Shown: positions 1 to 11,521 of the stretch, one piece after another
How positions within the stretch are numbered: the stretch's first letter is position 1
How the letters are laid out: each line of letters begins with the position of its first letter
Assembly: GCA_011800805.1 (NCBI GenBank)
Contig: MPNW01000016.1
Span: forward strand, 173,674 to 237,673
Direction: 5' to 3'
DNA: 64,000 bases
DNA from: Hirudo medicinalis
Lineage: Eukaryota; Annelida; Clitellata; Hirudinida; Hirudinidae
Position numbers and translations under genes: made by a program
The notes under the pieces: generated by a model
The model's database searches: none
What the model saw: the letters and a program-made list of their open reading frames with translations, nothing else
What the model was told of the DNA's origin: nothing

Positions 1-800
1 TTAACTGTAAATACCACGCTTACGCAATAATCCTGCTGCCAGTTATTGCGTAACGATCAGTTGCGTGATTATTTGCTGAATAGGAAAGTTCTTCAATGTG
101 GGCTTCGAGATTCTCTGAGATCTTTTATGCTTCTGTCTGAGATCTTCTGATCGCCTTAGAACTAAAAGATAGTGAATATAATCGAAAACTAATTAAACAT
201 AAATATAACTTTAAAAATTAATTGATGGCATTTTCAGGGTTATAACAATATTATATACTAATGTATTATATAGAAGGATTTATAAGATAAGTATAAGATA
301 TAAGAGAGCTCATAACGATAAGCATAAGGTGTAAGAGAGATCATGAAATTCAAAGAGAGTGTTAAAACATGTAACTAATCTTTTGGTTTACAAAAGTAGC
401 CATTTATAACTTGCTTTTGGACAAGGTCATTTAAAGAAAAAACAAATTATCATCTCTACCAGTTATAATTAGCTTCACTTTGCACAACTTTGAACGAGCA
501 GTTGAATAAAACGATTGTGGCGTCCTGCGTTAAGAACACTGAAATGCATGGGGAAGTTTCATCGTCTTCAAATTTTAATGTTGTGTTAAAATTAAATCGC
601 AAGGTTGCAAAAATCGAGAAACGAATACATTTTTATTTTATGATATTTTTAGAGGAACATCCGCAAACTTTTGTCAATTTCTGAAACATTCAATTCTTCT
701 TCCTACCTAAGCTTTGATCATGAAAATTGCCTCCTCACTTTCATTTTAAAACATTCGGTGTTCAATTTCTCCATTCCCCCTTCTTTTATTTAATGAAACG

Positions 801-845
<45 letters not shown>

Positions 846-1278
846 GTTGAACGTCTCATTCGACAACATCTGAGCGATGATCAAAAAGATACAAACAAGT
901 ACTTCCCAACATCAACTGATGACAGGAAATTCCAAATTTGTGCCAGGTTCTGAGGGGATCGTAAGAGATCCATCCTTTGTCCAAATCGAAGAATGGATGA
1001 TCTGGGATAGTTTCTATGACAACCTGATATGTTTAAAGTTAATTCCTTACAACAGTTAGAAAATGATCAATTTAATAAAATGTTAATGCGCTGATGAGCT
1101 AGAAAATTAGGATGGTAAATATAGCCTACTCGAATCTAATTGTCATGCGCTACATAAATTATTTCTTTAATTCTGTTCAATTGGGCTTTACGAATCGCAA
1201 AGATTTATTTTTGCTTCTATGATCTCTGAATGCTATAATGCTTGTCATCCCTTATAAACCTGTTGTGCCAACATGACT
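1..1278. other. no gene recognised; short inverted repeat and CAA microsatellite
   Basis: AT-rich sequence with no exon I can assign. Two small open frames (490-684 and 877-1059) lack recognisable domains. A perfect 11-base inverted repeat (TTACGCAATAA at 20-30, TTATTGCGTAA at 43-53) with a 12-base spacer lies at the very start. A CAA/ACA repeat is listed separately. Confidence 0.5.
800..845. repeat. (ACA)n trinucleotide microsatellite
   Basis: About 15 uninterrupted ACA/CAA units. It would read as polyglutamine on the + strand in one frame, but no supported exon surrounds it, so it is treated as a simple repeat. Confidence 0.95.
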
Positions 1279-1803
1279 TTATTTGCGACTTAACAACGAC
1301 GAGACCTGCGTTTTGTCGTCACCGAGGACGAAGCCAAGCGTGATGGTGTCGAAATCGTGGTTCTCCTTCATGTGGTTGACAACCATCTGCTCCACGCTCA
1401 AATCGTCCATGTTACGGCAGGTGTCGATGAAGTCCTGTTTCGTGATGTTCCCGATACTGCGCAGTTCGCCGTTCTTCAAGCGTACTTTAGAAGAGGTTGT
1501 GAAGCAGAATCCTTGGTGATCGACGCAGAAGTTCAGACGACCCGAAGTTTCAGGATTCATTCTTTTAACCATGGGTGCATGATGGTTGTGCTTGATTCGA
1601 TTTAACTCATCAGGAGATTTAACAGAGCTATTTAAGATTCTGCCCTCGCCTTGGACATTTTCTGCTTGAAAATTGACGGAGCGAGGATGGTTCTTTGTTC
1701 GATCGCAACCTGCCGAGAGACCAAATTTCGGATGAAATTTATTTTCTGACCACATAAAATAATTCCAAATATCTGACTCGCGAAATAGTTTCATAAAAAT
1801 CAT
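1279..1803 (-). CDS. unidentified 174-residue protein (single-exon ORF)
   Basis: An uninterrupted ATG-to-TAA frame of 174 codons on the minus strand, the longest frame in this part of the window. Composition is balanced, without low-complexity runs. Notable stretches are NFCVDHQGFCFTT near residue 90, an acidic middle ending in SVEQMVVNHMKENHD, and a C-terminus VLGDDKTQVSSLLSRK. I see no signal peptide, membrane helix or known domain signature and cannot assign a family. It would be transcribed divergently from the PLEKHA-like gene. It could instead be one exon of a larger gene, because a short overlapping frame exists on the other strand and most neighbours have many introns. No function is proposed. 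Confidence 0.4.
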   Translation of the reverse strand: MIFMKLFRESDIWNYFMWSENKFHPKFGLSAGCDRTKNHPRSVNFQAENVQGEGRILNSSVKSPDELNRIKHNHHAPMVKRMNPETSGRLNFCVDHQGFCFTTSSKVRLKNGELRSIGNITKQDFIDTCRNMDDLSVEQMVVNHMKENHDFDTITLGFVLGDDKTQVSSLLSRK

Positions 1804-3130
1804 AACGACTTGAAATTTATTCCAGGTGGAAGGGGCGTGGTTGGGGAAGAGCGTTGAAAGAGGTGGGCGGAGTCTTAAGACGGCAACGAATCAACGCCGC
1901 CAATTTGGAATTTTAAATAATAAAACGTCTGGAAATTGTTTTCAAATAAAATATCGAATTTTTAAAGATAATCAACATGTCGTCAAGTCTCCTAGGAAAC
2001 AAGAGAGGCCTTGATTATTAAATTTTGAAGCGATCTCAAGCTGAACACCACCTTGACTGACAGAATGCAAATTGCAAAGTTATGCGATACAATTCATCGT
2101 GGGGGTGAGACATTTTCCATTACCGATAATATAACAGGTCATTCGACTGGAGAAATGTTTTAGCGTGTCTAAGTAATTGAAAAAACTTCAAAGTCGTCTG
2201 CCGTGCCTTCCTGCGATGAAAGTCGAACAAAAGAGTGCGGCGGCGGGAGCGACATCTTTGTTGTTCGTCTGCTGACCAAACTGGACATCGGAAGTGATTA
2301 TTTATAATTTATTTTTGTTTCCATCTAAGGGCTGCTGAGATTCTAATTTCGATGAAGAGGATCGCAGCGAATTATCTCGGATTAATCCTTGTAATCCTGA
2401 AACCCTAGTTGTTGATTAATGAATGAATGTTTCTTTTTGGTCGCATGAATAATTAGTTCAGATTATTCTCATTTTAATAATTGACGAGGATGAAAATCTC
2501 GATAAGTTTAAAGGGGGAGTTTAAGATGATTTAGTGTTTCTCCATAAAAAATGTCTTATTTATGATCAATTACTTTTCAAAATAATAAACACAACGTTGG
2601 TTGTAGCTAATTAACATTAAAATCTCTGTAGCAGATGACATTTACTAAATTAACCCTAAGCCCAAGATCTTTAGAGAAATATTAACTTAAAAATAACATG
2701 TTATTATTCGATGTTTATTAATTCGATTATGCATTACTTGCTGTAGTGAATGTTCTTAAGACATCAATAACAGAACGAATCTTAAAGTTAGGTGACATAT
2801 GGACCTTTATGAAAGTTTGAAAAACTTCTCGACTCCAAGCTTTAATATTTTGTTTCATAACCTAACTAATAAAAGTCCACTTACGTTCTTAGTTAATTCT
2901 ATAATCAGTTTAGTAATCGTCGGTACGCGACAAGAATGTATTTATCGAAGGAATGAACTGAGTAACACCTTTTAAAATATTTTCGACTTTCATTATCAAT
3001 GTGAATAATGTTAGAAGTGTTTGATATTTTTTTTATTAAGCTAACACCTTAATTGTTGTCAATGCTTTCCGCACCTGTGTTGCTTGGTATCGCTTATATA
3101 ATCTTACGTAAATAATTTCGAAGATCTGTG
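1804..3130. other. intergenic, no gene recognised
   Basis: AT-rich spacer between the unidentified minus-strand ORF and the PLEKHA-like start codon. It probably contains the promoter of the latter. I see no coding frame with recognisable content and no repeat structure. Confidence 0.5.
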
Positions 3131-6100
3131 ATGGAGGCTCTTCTAAATGAGAAATTGCCATCTAAATGGACCTATGCGGTCACTTCCGATGGACGTGTCT
3201 TCTTTTTAAAGTCGAGTATCAACGTAGCGGTTGCATGAAATTCTAACTTAGTTTTGCATGGTAGCATTGTTTGTTAGAATATAGATTGCATATTGTGAAT
3301 GCTTGGAGGTTGTCTTGGTGAGTAAGCGTAATAATGACCTTTTTTCCAAAAGTGATGATTCCAAAGCATCCACATGGATTCATCCTAATGAGAAGCAAAC
3401 CATTCAAAGTGGTCACTTAAAAAACCCTGGTGAGCTTTCAAAATATTTTGTTGGGAGTTTAGTTTGGATTATTAATTTGTTTGGTTCGTTTCATGCGAAG
3501 ATTTACCCGGTGGAGTTGAATTCGACATTACAGATGAAGGCATTTCATACCTCATAGAGTTTGCCTCCTTTGATTTCACACTTTAAGTTACTCACCACCA
3601 TCTTGAAAATTGTTGCTTTTTCAGTCACAACACCTCAACAAACTCCTGGTTGCCTCAAAAGAAAGTCGAGATGAGGAAGTAAGAGTGTTGGCACATGATA
3701 ATGTTTCATTCACTTTAATTGAAATGAATTTGTTGTTTTTTAGAAATTCAAAAAGGTCTACATCTCCATTCAAGAGAAATGTTAGTAATTGAATTAAATT
3801 AATTAATTATTTAATTGTAATTTTTTCTTTTATTTTCAGAATTCCAAAAGAAAAAGCTTGAAGAAGAAGTAATTATTTGAACACTTTTTAATGAATGTTT
3901 CTATAAAACTGCATTGAATCACCTTGAACAGGTCGGTTGATGTGAAAAGAGACCACAATTCTGAGGTTGTGATAAGAGACTGGCTTTATAGGCAGGTTAG
4001 TGACTTCACAAATTTATTTTTGCTTGAAGAAAATTGAAAATTTAATTAAGAAAATACCTATTCATTATTTTGAAGGAGGGTGGCCTAGGTCCATTAAAAA
4101 CATGGAAGAAAAGGTGGTGTGTACTTTCGGATTTATGCCTCTTCATCTACAAAGGTTAAATTTGTTTGTAAACTATTATATTAAGATAATATCCGATCAA
4201 ATTCTCTGTTTATTCTTTTCTATAAGGACCTGAGGAAGGAGAGCTGCTGGGTTCTGTTTTGCTTCCAAGTTACATAATCACACCAGGCCAAAAGGATTCT
4301 GCAAATAGGAAATTTATCTTCAAAGTGAAATAGTTGAATTCCTGATTATCTTTATCTCTGAACTAACTTTAAGTTTAATGACTGATAACTATATTTAATC
4401 ATGCTATTGAACAATAATGCTAACATTAACAATAATTCTGATAATAATATACTAAAGTGTGTTTAGTAATTGTGATTAAGTCCAATGTTAAAATCCAGGC
4501 AGAACATGAAAATATGAAGTCTGAACATTTTGCTGGAGAAGTAGTGGAAGAAGCAGAGAAGTGGATGGAAGCTATGCATCTCGCATCAATGGCAGTTGAT
4601 GTTGCAGGGTTAGTTAAGAAATAAGCCCAATTATAGATCACAGAAAAATGTAATAGTATTGATTTGAAAGGCATGAAGATAAAGTCGAATACACTGCATC
4701 AGATGATCAATTAAACCTAAAACCTTCCATATCATTGTTTCATGAGCAGGAGGGCCTATTACATGACACACAAAATCCCAACAATCATCAGAGATACAAC
4801 TCTGTTATACAAAATATCATTGATTACAAAAATGTGGAATTACCTCCTGAACAAATAACTGCAAGGAATAATTTGCATCTGAGTGATTCTTCTAGTAAAC
4901 AAGAAGCTTCAAGGATTCAGGAAAGTTTGAACTTTAGGAATTTCTCTGCTGATGACGATTGTAACAAAATTCCCATTAATGCTAGCGGAAGGTCCACGCA
5001 CGGCTGGAAAAGCACGAATGCCCTGAACAATTTGCATCCTGAAAGTGAATTGATGCCAATGAGCTTGGAGGGAAGCAATCTCTCCAGAGTGAGAGAATGG
5101 ACAGAAGAACAAAACAAGTTCAGAAATGACATTTTAGCATCCAGATCATCTGATGAAATGCCCTATATGAGCTCTCCTATTAAACTAGAATCCAGAAGGT
5201 GGAAAGAAGAAGAAATAGACAAGCTGAGCAAAGACAACATATCTACTTATCCAATGGAATCAAACATTGGTAACTTCAAAGACCAATTTGGCAGGCACAC
5301 AAATGGTCAGCAAAAATTTAATCAACAAAGTGACTTTTATCAAAACAACCTCCTTAAAATAAACGATTTCTTAGACAAATCGGATGACTTCCCTCCCGTG
5401 GGAAATTCTGTGCTCTTGAGCCAGGAGTTTGCCAAAAATAACTCAAAGGATCACTATGTAAGCATTACAAAAGAGCAAGAGATGATAAAAATGAAATTGA
5501 GCACCAAATCTCCAGTTTCTTCAAACTCATCAAATTTAGTTAGGACAGGCATATCATCTCCAAAAATAGAAGGTGTCTCCATGAAATCCATGAAGCAAAC
5601 GAGCACCGATATTTCATCAAGTCCTGAACCTTCGAAAGAGGTAACAATTGTTGTTCGAATAGTAATGCATTTTCATACTTTGTTTTTTTTTTTAAATAAT
5701 TTCTATTTGTCTTTCAATGAAATGAATTTAAAAGTCCTTTCATGTCATCAATAGTATTTATTCATATTTATTTTAAGATATATGGGACAGTATGCCACAT
5801 TGTTAGTGAAATTTATGATTATCCTGATAATATTCTAGCAGAGAGGCATGAGTGATGTCATTTCAAATGTTAAGATTCACTTAGAAGAGTCTCACATTCT
5901 CTTTGACATGCTCAGTCAATTACCTTGCCAGCTTCTAGCCCAGGTATGAAGCAAGATTTTTTTGCAAATTATATAACTTTGAATTATTTCTGGAATGAAA
6001 TTTGATTTTTAATAAAATGTTATTTTAATTTTTTTAACCTTTAGATGTTTAATATTTTTTTAATATCAATTTAAAGAAGGAACAGTTGGTTCAAGTTTTG

Positions 6101-8830
6101 ATTCAGTTGAGAAGGGATCAGACGAGTCTACACGAGCTACTCTACAGTCTCACTACAGAAGGGAATTCAGAGTGAGGCAGTTTGCTTTCAAACCTTATAA
6201 TTATTAAAGTACAAAACTTTAAAAACTGATCATTTGTAAGAAATAATTAATTTTATTCAGTTCAATTGGTCAACTTCAAGCAGTCAGGGAGCTGATCATT
6301 GAGAACTCCCACATGACAGATCAGCTTGAAGGCTGCCTCTATGGAACATCAAACAAAATGGTTAATGATATTTGGTCTCATGTATATGGGCTGCCATTAG
6401 AAATTTTGCGCCCTAGGCAGAGTGCCAAGGGCTCCTATGTTATGTCAATTTGATAACGGAAAAGCAAAAAAAAAAGGGTTTCAAAATCCAGAAAATTGCT
6501 GGGCCCTGAGACACTTGTCTCCTGCCCTCTCATGGTGGCCCTGCTTATGTGGCATGTGTTACCAAGAAGCATTTAAAAATAGAATCTAATAATAACAATA
6601 ATAATAATAAAAACTAATAGCTCCTGTAATCTTCATCTTACATCATTGGTAAATATCTTTCAATCCAAGCTCTAGCTTGTCCTCTCATATTTCTTCAATG
6701 TTAGTTGCTGTTCTGTATCATTTAATACCATTATTTTTAGAATAAAGCATCAGATCTAAATACAACTGAAAACAAAGTCGAACCCCCTAAACCAAGGAAG
6801 AGAAGTACAACTCAGACTACAAGCCCATTGACAACTCCCCCAGCTGGCTCCAGTACACCAACACAAATTGAAAATATGAAAGAACCTTTTAGAAGTGAAC
6901 ATGACACCTGCACAATCAAGGAGGAGACAAGATATAATTTTGAGCCACAAATAAAAAACAATCCAAATATCTATGACAGTGAAAAAAGATATGAAAGCCT
7001 CCTACTTGCACATGGAGCAGGCACAAATGTGCCAGAAAATTTTAAAGATATAAATTCATTTATTAAGAATGAGCAACCAAGCTTTAGAGACATCCAAAAC
7101 AGAATTTATAATGAAGATCAAAAGCTTAAATTCAATTCAAATCCCTATAATGATGCATGCAAAAAAAGAAACGAGTTTTCTGCTTCTTTACATGGAAGCA
7201 ACGTATTACAGAATGCAGAACAAAGTGAGTCTTTTGGTAAATCAGACAGCTTTGGTTCAGACAGATTGAAGATTCCAAATCAGCATGTTAGTGCAGTCTT
7301 AGGAAAGAATTTTGCTTCTAGATCAGATGCTAATGTTTCACAGAATGTTCAAGAGTTGAGACCATTCAGTCAAAGTGAATATCATAATTACTCAAACCAA
7401 GATGGATATAAATTAATCCTTGATCAAAAATTTAGTGACAAATTATATAATGACAATGGCACATTTGAGCTTGAGCCTTTTCAATTTCTTGAAACTGACT
7501 TGGATTCCATGCACACTTATAATATTGCTAAGTTTTCACATGGAATCAAACCAAGTGATTTGAACAAGTCCCCATCATTCAAAAAGACTTCAGCAGCTGT
7601 GGAAGTTAGATCAAACATTAGCAGAGAATCAAAACCAAGCCACAATCCAGTAGCTAGAGGCTTTGAAGTTGAATCACCTGCTTTCATCTACATGAAACGA
7701 AACCTTGATTCTAGCCATAACAAACAAACCAATTATAAAAATTCATCTGCCAACGTTTTCCACAAAGAAATTGCCCCAAATGGATCTGAATTCCAAGCAA
7801 CTGATCGATGCAGACAGTCATTTATCCCACTAAAGGGTTCTGATGATTCCAGCAAGTCCCATTCATATGCACAGCATCCCAGAAATGAGGTTATTCGACC
7901 GCAACTCTTGACATATTTTCCCTTTAAATATGGGCTGTTTTTATTATCATCAAATGAATCTTTAATTTAAAATTTGACCATCTCCAGATGTATCAGGAAC
8001 AAGACAGCAACCCTTCTTCAGGAGGCAAGTAGAAATTCAAAAAATGACCAGATTGTTTTACGACCAAATTAACTTTCAGCACGTCAGAGAACACATTCCT
8101 TATCCAACAATGACGCCAAAGAATTCAAAGATAATATGTTAAGAAATATTAAATCAACGCAGGCATGTAGGATTTTTGGACATTATTTGTAAATTTGATG
8201 GTCAAATTTGAGTCAAACCTTTTGACCAGAATTTGAACAAGGATGAAGACACAGAAGATGAAACTCAAGCAGGATTCCAAAGCAGATCCAACATTAGGAG
8301 ACTCTCAGGCATATTCACTCCACGACCTTTCTACAAAAGCAGAAGTACCAATGAAGTGCAGAATGGATCAAACTCAAGAGAAGAAAGCTTTGCCACAGTT
8401 AGCATTTAGGTAAAAAAAAAAACCTGTCGCATGTAACTTTTCATAAATTCTAAGAAGGATTACCCAGAAAGACAAACATCCAATGGGGTCAATCTAATAG
8501 AAGGTCAACTGACTCACAAGAATGAGGAAATACCAGAGCAGCCAAAAAGGCCTCAAGCTCTTCAGAAACTGATAAAATCACAGAAGAGAGAGAATTGTAA
8601 GTGGAGAGAAGGTACAGAGAATGAAAAAAGTTGGAGGCAGCAAATGCTTGACCAAAGACTTGGTCATTCTCAACAACCTTCATCCAGAACCAAGTACTGT
8701 GGTGAGATTATTTGACCAAATATGATTTAATTCTAAATTTGCACAATTTTAATTAAGTTTATGATAAAGTTTGGAAGTCTTTGAATTTAAAGCAAGTTCT
8801 TGTATTAAATAATACTTTACAGGTTTATGA
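3131..8830 (+). CDS. PLEKHA5/6/7-like protein: tandem WW domains plus PH domain
   Basis: Multi-exon gene starting at ATG 3131. Exons with matching phases: 3131-3210, 3353-3429, 3501-3558, 3625-3678, 3756-3780, 3840-3868, 3932-3994, 4079-4154, 4227-4324, 4499-4608, 4671-5640, 5842-5943, ~6077-6171, 6261-6360, 6741-7889, 7988-8028, 8090-8162, 8230-8397 or 8409, ~8480-8702. Splicing exons 1-2 rebuilds WW1 (WTYAVTSDGRVFFLNDDSKA, then STWIHPNE). Exons 3-4 give a degenerate WW2 (DLPGGVEFDITDEGISYLID). Exons 7-10 give a PH domain (VVIRDWLYRQ; TWKKRWCVLSDLCLFIYK; LLGSVLLPSYIITPG; helix VVEEAEKWMEAMHLASMAVD). The long Ser/Asn-rich linkers are disordered-looking. Vertebrate homologues act at adherens junctions and membranes; that role here is inference. 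The C-terminus is uncertain: an in-frame TAG lies at 8407-8409, but an 80-codon frame beyond it may be spliced in, ending at TGA 8828-8830. Confidence 0.85.
6388..6544. mobile_element. MITE-like element in a PLEKHA intron
   Basis: A ~157-bp block in the 6361-6740 intron has imperfect inverted ends: GGGCTGCCATTAGAA on the left, and the reverse complement of the right end reads GGGCCACCATGAGAG. The interior holds G/C-rich strings (GCGCCCTAGGCAGAG, GGGCCCTGAGACAC) unlike the surrounding AT-rich intron. It has no coding capacity. The element limits are approximate and I cannot define a target-site duplication with confidence. Confidence 0.55.
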
Positions 8831-8984
8831 GTGCATAATAAGACCCACAGCTGCTTCAACAACTCCAAATTGTTTTAAAATTACTTTTCAAACTCATTTT
8901 GTTCATTTGTGTTTTTACTCATAATACCGACGAGAGTTTCTGACAAGTTCAGGATTTTTTCCATGGAAATCTCAAGAAAAAATG

Positions 8985-11033
8985 TCATCCTTTAATGGCA
9001 ACCAAAGCATAACATCTGGGTGACTGGACAGGATCATACAACTGAACCAGATGAGCAGTTTTCACAGAATCCTGTGGACATAACAATTTTTCAAATTAAT
9101 ATTAGGAATTATGCATGTAAAATAAAAAAAAATTGTTGCAAGCATGCTAAGTTACCTGATTTGATACATTTATATTTAATATTTAAATTCTCCAAAATAA
9201 AAATCAATGAAAACTCAAAGTTTAAAGTAACTTTAATCTACAAATCACGAAAGCCAAAGAAAAATGGTTTCCACCTGTTCGAGCAAGAATAAGAGACGAT
9301 CCAAATATATGAGAGATTCGACACAAAGTCCCAAAGAAACTCGAAGCTGATAAAACAGTAGACACTTGCGATGAAAGTCTTTGTACTTTTCAAGGTATAA
9401 TGATGTTTCCTCTTCTGTTATCTGAGAATAGGCAACGATGGTGATTATTTAAACATAAAATCATAGGGTTGAACAAAGTTAATTTACTTGTAATTCTAAT
9501 CCCAGCTTTTTCAAAGACTCTGAGACATATTCATGGAATGAGTTGCATTTGGAAGCAATTTTTCCAACTCTCCACTGATTTTTCATCTTTGGCTTCCCGA
9601 ATTTGTCCACAAGAATGACTTGCAATAGGGCTCTCCAGAAAAGTGATTCTGACGGCATCTGATTGAGATACAATTAGATTGCAATAAAGTTTAGTTTAAA
9701 ACATATTCATTTTTAAGGTTAAGCTTAGAAAGGGCTGTAACATCATCATTGCCTTGTATTGATTGTACCTTCTTTGAATGAGACAGCCTGTCAGGTGATT
9801 GAGAAGCTAATGATCTTGCATTTATACCAAGCACAAATGACTTTTCTTTCAAATGGCTACTCATTGGAAATCCTGAGTTCTCACCACCTGAAAAGTATTT
9901 CCATCTAATGAATGAACACAAAAATGAAAATATTCCTTGGCCATTTAGTGCACGAACTTAAAAACATACCAGAAAGGAACTCTTCATTAAGGAGGTTGTA
10001 GCAGCATCCAACAAGGCATATAGCTGATGCTAAGGAAGACTTGATAAACAGTTTTAAAATGCTGGGGGTGAGATCTCCACATGCATGGAGGGCAGTGAAC
10101 AGCAATGGATGTTCAGCACCAAAGTGTTCTGTACATAATCCATCTAACTGAGCTCCAGAGGTTATGTACAAGCACATGGGAGTGAAAGATGAATTTCTGA
10201 AGTTCCTTTTGTAATTGTCTAATTCTGCTGGTGACAAGCCATTGGTGTTTTTATCATTTAAGGCATTCTGAATCTGTCCAGAAATAATAAAGCTGAAATA
10301 TTGTCAACTAATACTTTATAGAAATAATTCTACCAAACTAATCCATTGTTTTTTCAGTAACTTAGTTCTCTTTTCTGCTGCATCTGTTCTGTCTTTGGCA
10401 GAGTCAAGGGCAAGAACATCATAGCCAAACATGAGAGACATATAACCTCCTAAGTATCCCAAGCCTGAACCTATATCAACAACCTTTAATAAAAAAATAG
10501 TTGATTGTAAAAAAACATCTTTGAAAGCTTAATAATTGATGAAAAAAATAAACTGATGAAAAACTTACCTTATTAATGTGTCTGACCCTGCAGATCTCAT
10601 CAGATAGTGATGCCAAAAGTCCAACTTCATATTGCTTCTTCTGAGACATGAAACTATTTATGGCTGGTCTTTGCAGACAAGGAAATTTGATGTCCATTTG
10701 ATGTTTTAAAATATCGGGGGTGGATAATGACGCTAAATTCGGAAGAGTGTTTAAGTAACAATTTTGAATAAATAACTGAACTGGAGTGAGAGTCACATTG
10801 TAATCGCAAGAGGGCACCTTGGCAGATATAAAGTGCTTGCCAACTTTTCCTGATGGCATTTCGGCGACGCTAGCCCAATCAAGTTGCAGCAGTTCCTCTG
10901 CAATTTCTTCAGACAACAGATTCCAGTGATTATCGATAATGAAGTCACTGTTGTTCAAATTAGCAATTTCTAGATGGGGCGAAAGAAAATCTATCACTTG
11001 ATTTAAATCTTTTAAAACCGATTTCAGGTCCAT
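8985..11033 (-). CDS. METTL25: METTL25 family methyltransferase-like protein
   Basis: Seven coding exons, listed 3' to 5' on the plus map: 8985-9071, 9275-9421, 9488-9658, 9769-9887, 9970-10273, 10334-10483, 10569-11033. All join in frame to 481 codons including the stop (480 residues; human METTL25 is about 600). The SAM-binding motif VDIGSGLGYL is at the start of the 10334-10483 exon. Family landmarks follow in order: ALHACGDLTPSILKLF, LVGCCYNLLNEEF, GFPMSSHLKEK, MPSESLFWRALLQ, VGKIASKCNSFHEYV, YLEKYKDF, LIYLDRLLFLLEQ and the C-terminal LYDPVQSPRCYALVAIKG. ATG 11033 (MDLKSVLKDLNQ) aligns with the family N-terminus. The substrate of METTL25 is not established as far as I know. The gene is divergent from TRMT11 (488 bp apart) and convergent with the PLEKHA-like gene. 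Confidence 0.93.
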
Positions 11034-11521
11034 TTCAGAATTCTCTAGATGATCGATTGCTAAACACAAATTCTTGAATGTCGCATCGAGAGGTAAATAT
11101 AAACATTGAAAATCGAACTGTAAGAGATTTTTTATTAAGATTTGAATTTACAAAATTTGTTGTTATGAGTTGACTACTTGATAATTGAAATTATTAAAAC
11201 TTTGACACGAAAAGTATTTCTTCTACCTTTTAAGTACTAAAAGAACTAAAACAAAATTACCAGTTTATTTTATGCAAATAGGAAAAGCATGAAAAGTGGT
11301 CTTTTTTATTTGAAACTATTATAAATAAAAACAATTTAAAGTATATTAAATTAATCAAAATAATGTAAATAATTGATAAAACAAATTACTTATATTGGAA
11401 AATAATCTGTCAATGTTTACATCCAGGCGCTGCTATTTTGAAACATTATCGATATCGCATGGATTTCGTTAAATAGAAAGTCTTGCAATTTAAAAGGCAG
11501 ATTTATTCAATATACTAATTC
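11034..11521. promoter_or_regulatory. METTL25/TRMT11 divergent intergenic region
   Basis: A 488-bp AT-rich spacer between two start codons pointing apart, so it must contain both promoters and both 5' UTRs. Both genes encode predicted methyltransferases, which makes a shared bidirectional promoter attractive. No specific factor site can be called by eye. A splice-acceptor-like TCTTACAG on the minus strand near 11120 suggests METTL25 may have a 5'-UTR intron. Confidence 0.5.

Noticed and set aside
1283..1605. Plus-strand ORFs over 1283-1605
   Set aside because: They overlap the longer minus-strand 174-codon frame and show no domain; treated as shadows.
9020..9292. Plus-strand 90-codon ORF
   Set aside because: It is the antisense of two METTL25 exons whose minus-strand translation matches the family.
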